A stretch of DNA of 23,958 nucleotides from Suttonella ornithocola (GTDB taxonomy: Bacteria; Pseudomonadota; Gammaproteobacteria; Cardiobacteriales; Cardiobacteriaceae): positions 1 to 23,958 of the forward strand of contig NZ_LWHB01000020.1 of the NCBI RefSeq assembly GCF_001889065.1. Reading direction: 5' to 3'. Position numbers and translations under genes: made by a program. Every line of letters starts with the position of its first letter. The first letter of the stretch is position 1. Of the stretch, positions 23,196-23,958 are shown piece after piece. The notes under the pieces were generated by a model. The model was not told the origin of the DNA. It was given only the letters and a program-made list of their open reading frames with translations, and made no database searches.

Positions 23196-23958
23196 TGATG
23201 GATAAATTAAGAGAGCAACGAGTAGCGACTACTATTGAAGGAAAAAATTATCATGCCTTTAAACCTGTGGTAAAAAAGGTAAAACTGTCTAATGAATATC
23301 TAAATCGTAAAATTTGTCCCAATATTGAAGCAGCTGTACGAGCGTGTGGTTTAGAAGATGGAATGACGGTATCTTTTCATCATGCCTATCGCGGAGGTGA
23401 TTTCGTTTTGAATATGGTAATGGATGTGCTAGCAGGTATGGGATTTCGTAATCTAACTGTTGCAGCAAGTTCATTATCAGGTATTCATGATCCAATGATT
23501 GCACATATTGAAAATGGTGTTGTTCGTAAAATTTATACCTCAGGATTACGTGGCAAACTCGCTGAATTTATCTCTCATGGCAATATGTCTGAACCTGTTG
23601 AAATTCATAGTCATGGTGGTCGGGTTCAGTTAATGCAAGTAAAGGAAATTGTACCTGATATTGCTTTTCTAGCTGTCCCTATCTGTGATAGCTTCGGTAA
23701 TGCCAGCGGCGCATTTGGTCGCAATATTTGTGGCTCATTAGGCTATGCACAAACTGATGCGACTTTTGCTAAAAAAGTAGTTCTTATTACAGAAGAAATT
23801 GCACCATATCCATTTAGCCCAATGAGTATTACGCAAGACCAAGTAGATTGTATTGTCGAAGTTGAAGCTGTTGGCGATTCTAGCAAAATTGGTGCAGGAG
23901 CAACACGGATGACAACAAATCCAAGAGAATTACTCATTGCACGCAAAGCAGCTGATGT
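23195..23958 (+). CDS. citF: Citrate lyase alpha subunit (citrate:acetyl-ACP transferase) CitF, 3' end cut off
   Basis: CitF swaps the acetyl group on CitD for citrate, forming citryl-ACP. The frame opens at ATG 23195, sharing the A of the citE stop (TAATG), with a second ATG right after; a GGGAGGA site precedes it inside citE. The 254 codons visible stay open to the window end, about half of a normal alpha subunit of around 510 aa. Recognisable segments are MTVSFHHAYRGGDFVLNMVMD, AASSLSGIHDPMIAHIENGVV, EPVEIHSHGGRVQLM and DSFGNASGAFGRNICGSLGYA. The family match is clear. Downstream genes such as citX or citG would lie outside the window. Confidence 0.93.
   Translation, partial: MMDKLREQRVATTIEGKNYHAFKPVVKKVKLSNEYLNRKICPNIEAAVRACGLEDGMTVSFHHAYRGGDFVLNMVMDVLAGMGFRNLTVAASSLSGIHDPMIAHIENGVVRKIYTSGLRGKLAEFISHGNMSEPVEIHSHGGRVQLMQVKEIVPDIAFLAVPICDSFGNASGAFGRNICGSLGYAQTDATFAKKVVLITEEIAPYPFSPMSITQDQVDCIVEVEAVGDSSKIGAGATRMTTNPRELLIARKAAD

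Noticed and set aside
1..23958. CRISPR arrays, tRNA or rRNA genes, intact insertion sequences
   Set aside because: No regularly spaced repeats, cloverleaf-like segments or transposase genes were recognised. The repeats present are dispersed short inverted-repeat elements.

Overview
This window looks like chromosomal DNA from an AT-rich gammaproteobacterium. The gene families (bioG/bioC, minDE, zapA, secA, dciA, uvrA, leuBCD, citCDEF) and their best-matching relatives by eye are gammaproteobacterial. A Cardiobacteriales-like host is a guess only; nothing in the sequence fixes the genus.

Layout. Positions 1-319 hold repeat-derived DNA. bioG-bioC (320-1678, +) make the pimeloyl precursor of biotin. 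A minus-strand block then runs from 9712 down to 1689 as three apparent transcription units. secA-mutT-metK are joined by 4-bp stop/start overlaps. A coiled-coil gene overlaps zapA. minD-minE-hslR-ccmA-tesA starts at a very good sigma70-type promoter (4498-4526). dciA and uvrA (9848-13219, +) are transcribed divergently from secA. Positions 13220-14091 are a pile-up of short inverted-repeat elements plus an AT-rich leader, followed by an orphan amino-acid-type ABC binding protein (14092-14868, +) and another repeat copy. An MFS exporter (15094-16266, -) is followed by a leucine operon transcribed leuB-ogt-leuC-leuD (20245 to 16442, -), with a DNA alkyltransferase gene embedded in it and a clear terminator at its end. 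A 746-bp gap with another repeat copy precedes a citrate lyase operon, citC-citD-citE-citF (20992 to the window edge, +), whose last gene is cut off.

How the genes work together. Most of the window is housekeeping: biotin and leucine synthesis, cell-division placement (MinD/MinE, ZapA), protein export (SecA), SAM supply (MetK), nucleotide-pool and DNA repair (MutT, UvrA, alkyltransferase), helicase loading (DciA) and fermentative citrate cleavage (CitCDEF). No minC, ccmB or leuA is present beside its usual partners.

The most unusual content is non-coding. At least four families of small terminal-inverted-repeat elements (called A to D here) populate the gaps. Family A has four copies in both orientations with TATA ends. 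Families A, B and C abut each other and share those TATA ends. Family D is a 128-bp element with 24-bp arms and an intact 8-bp target duplication. Two inward-facing A copies bracket the orphan binding-protein gene.
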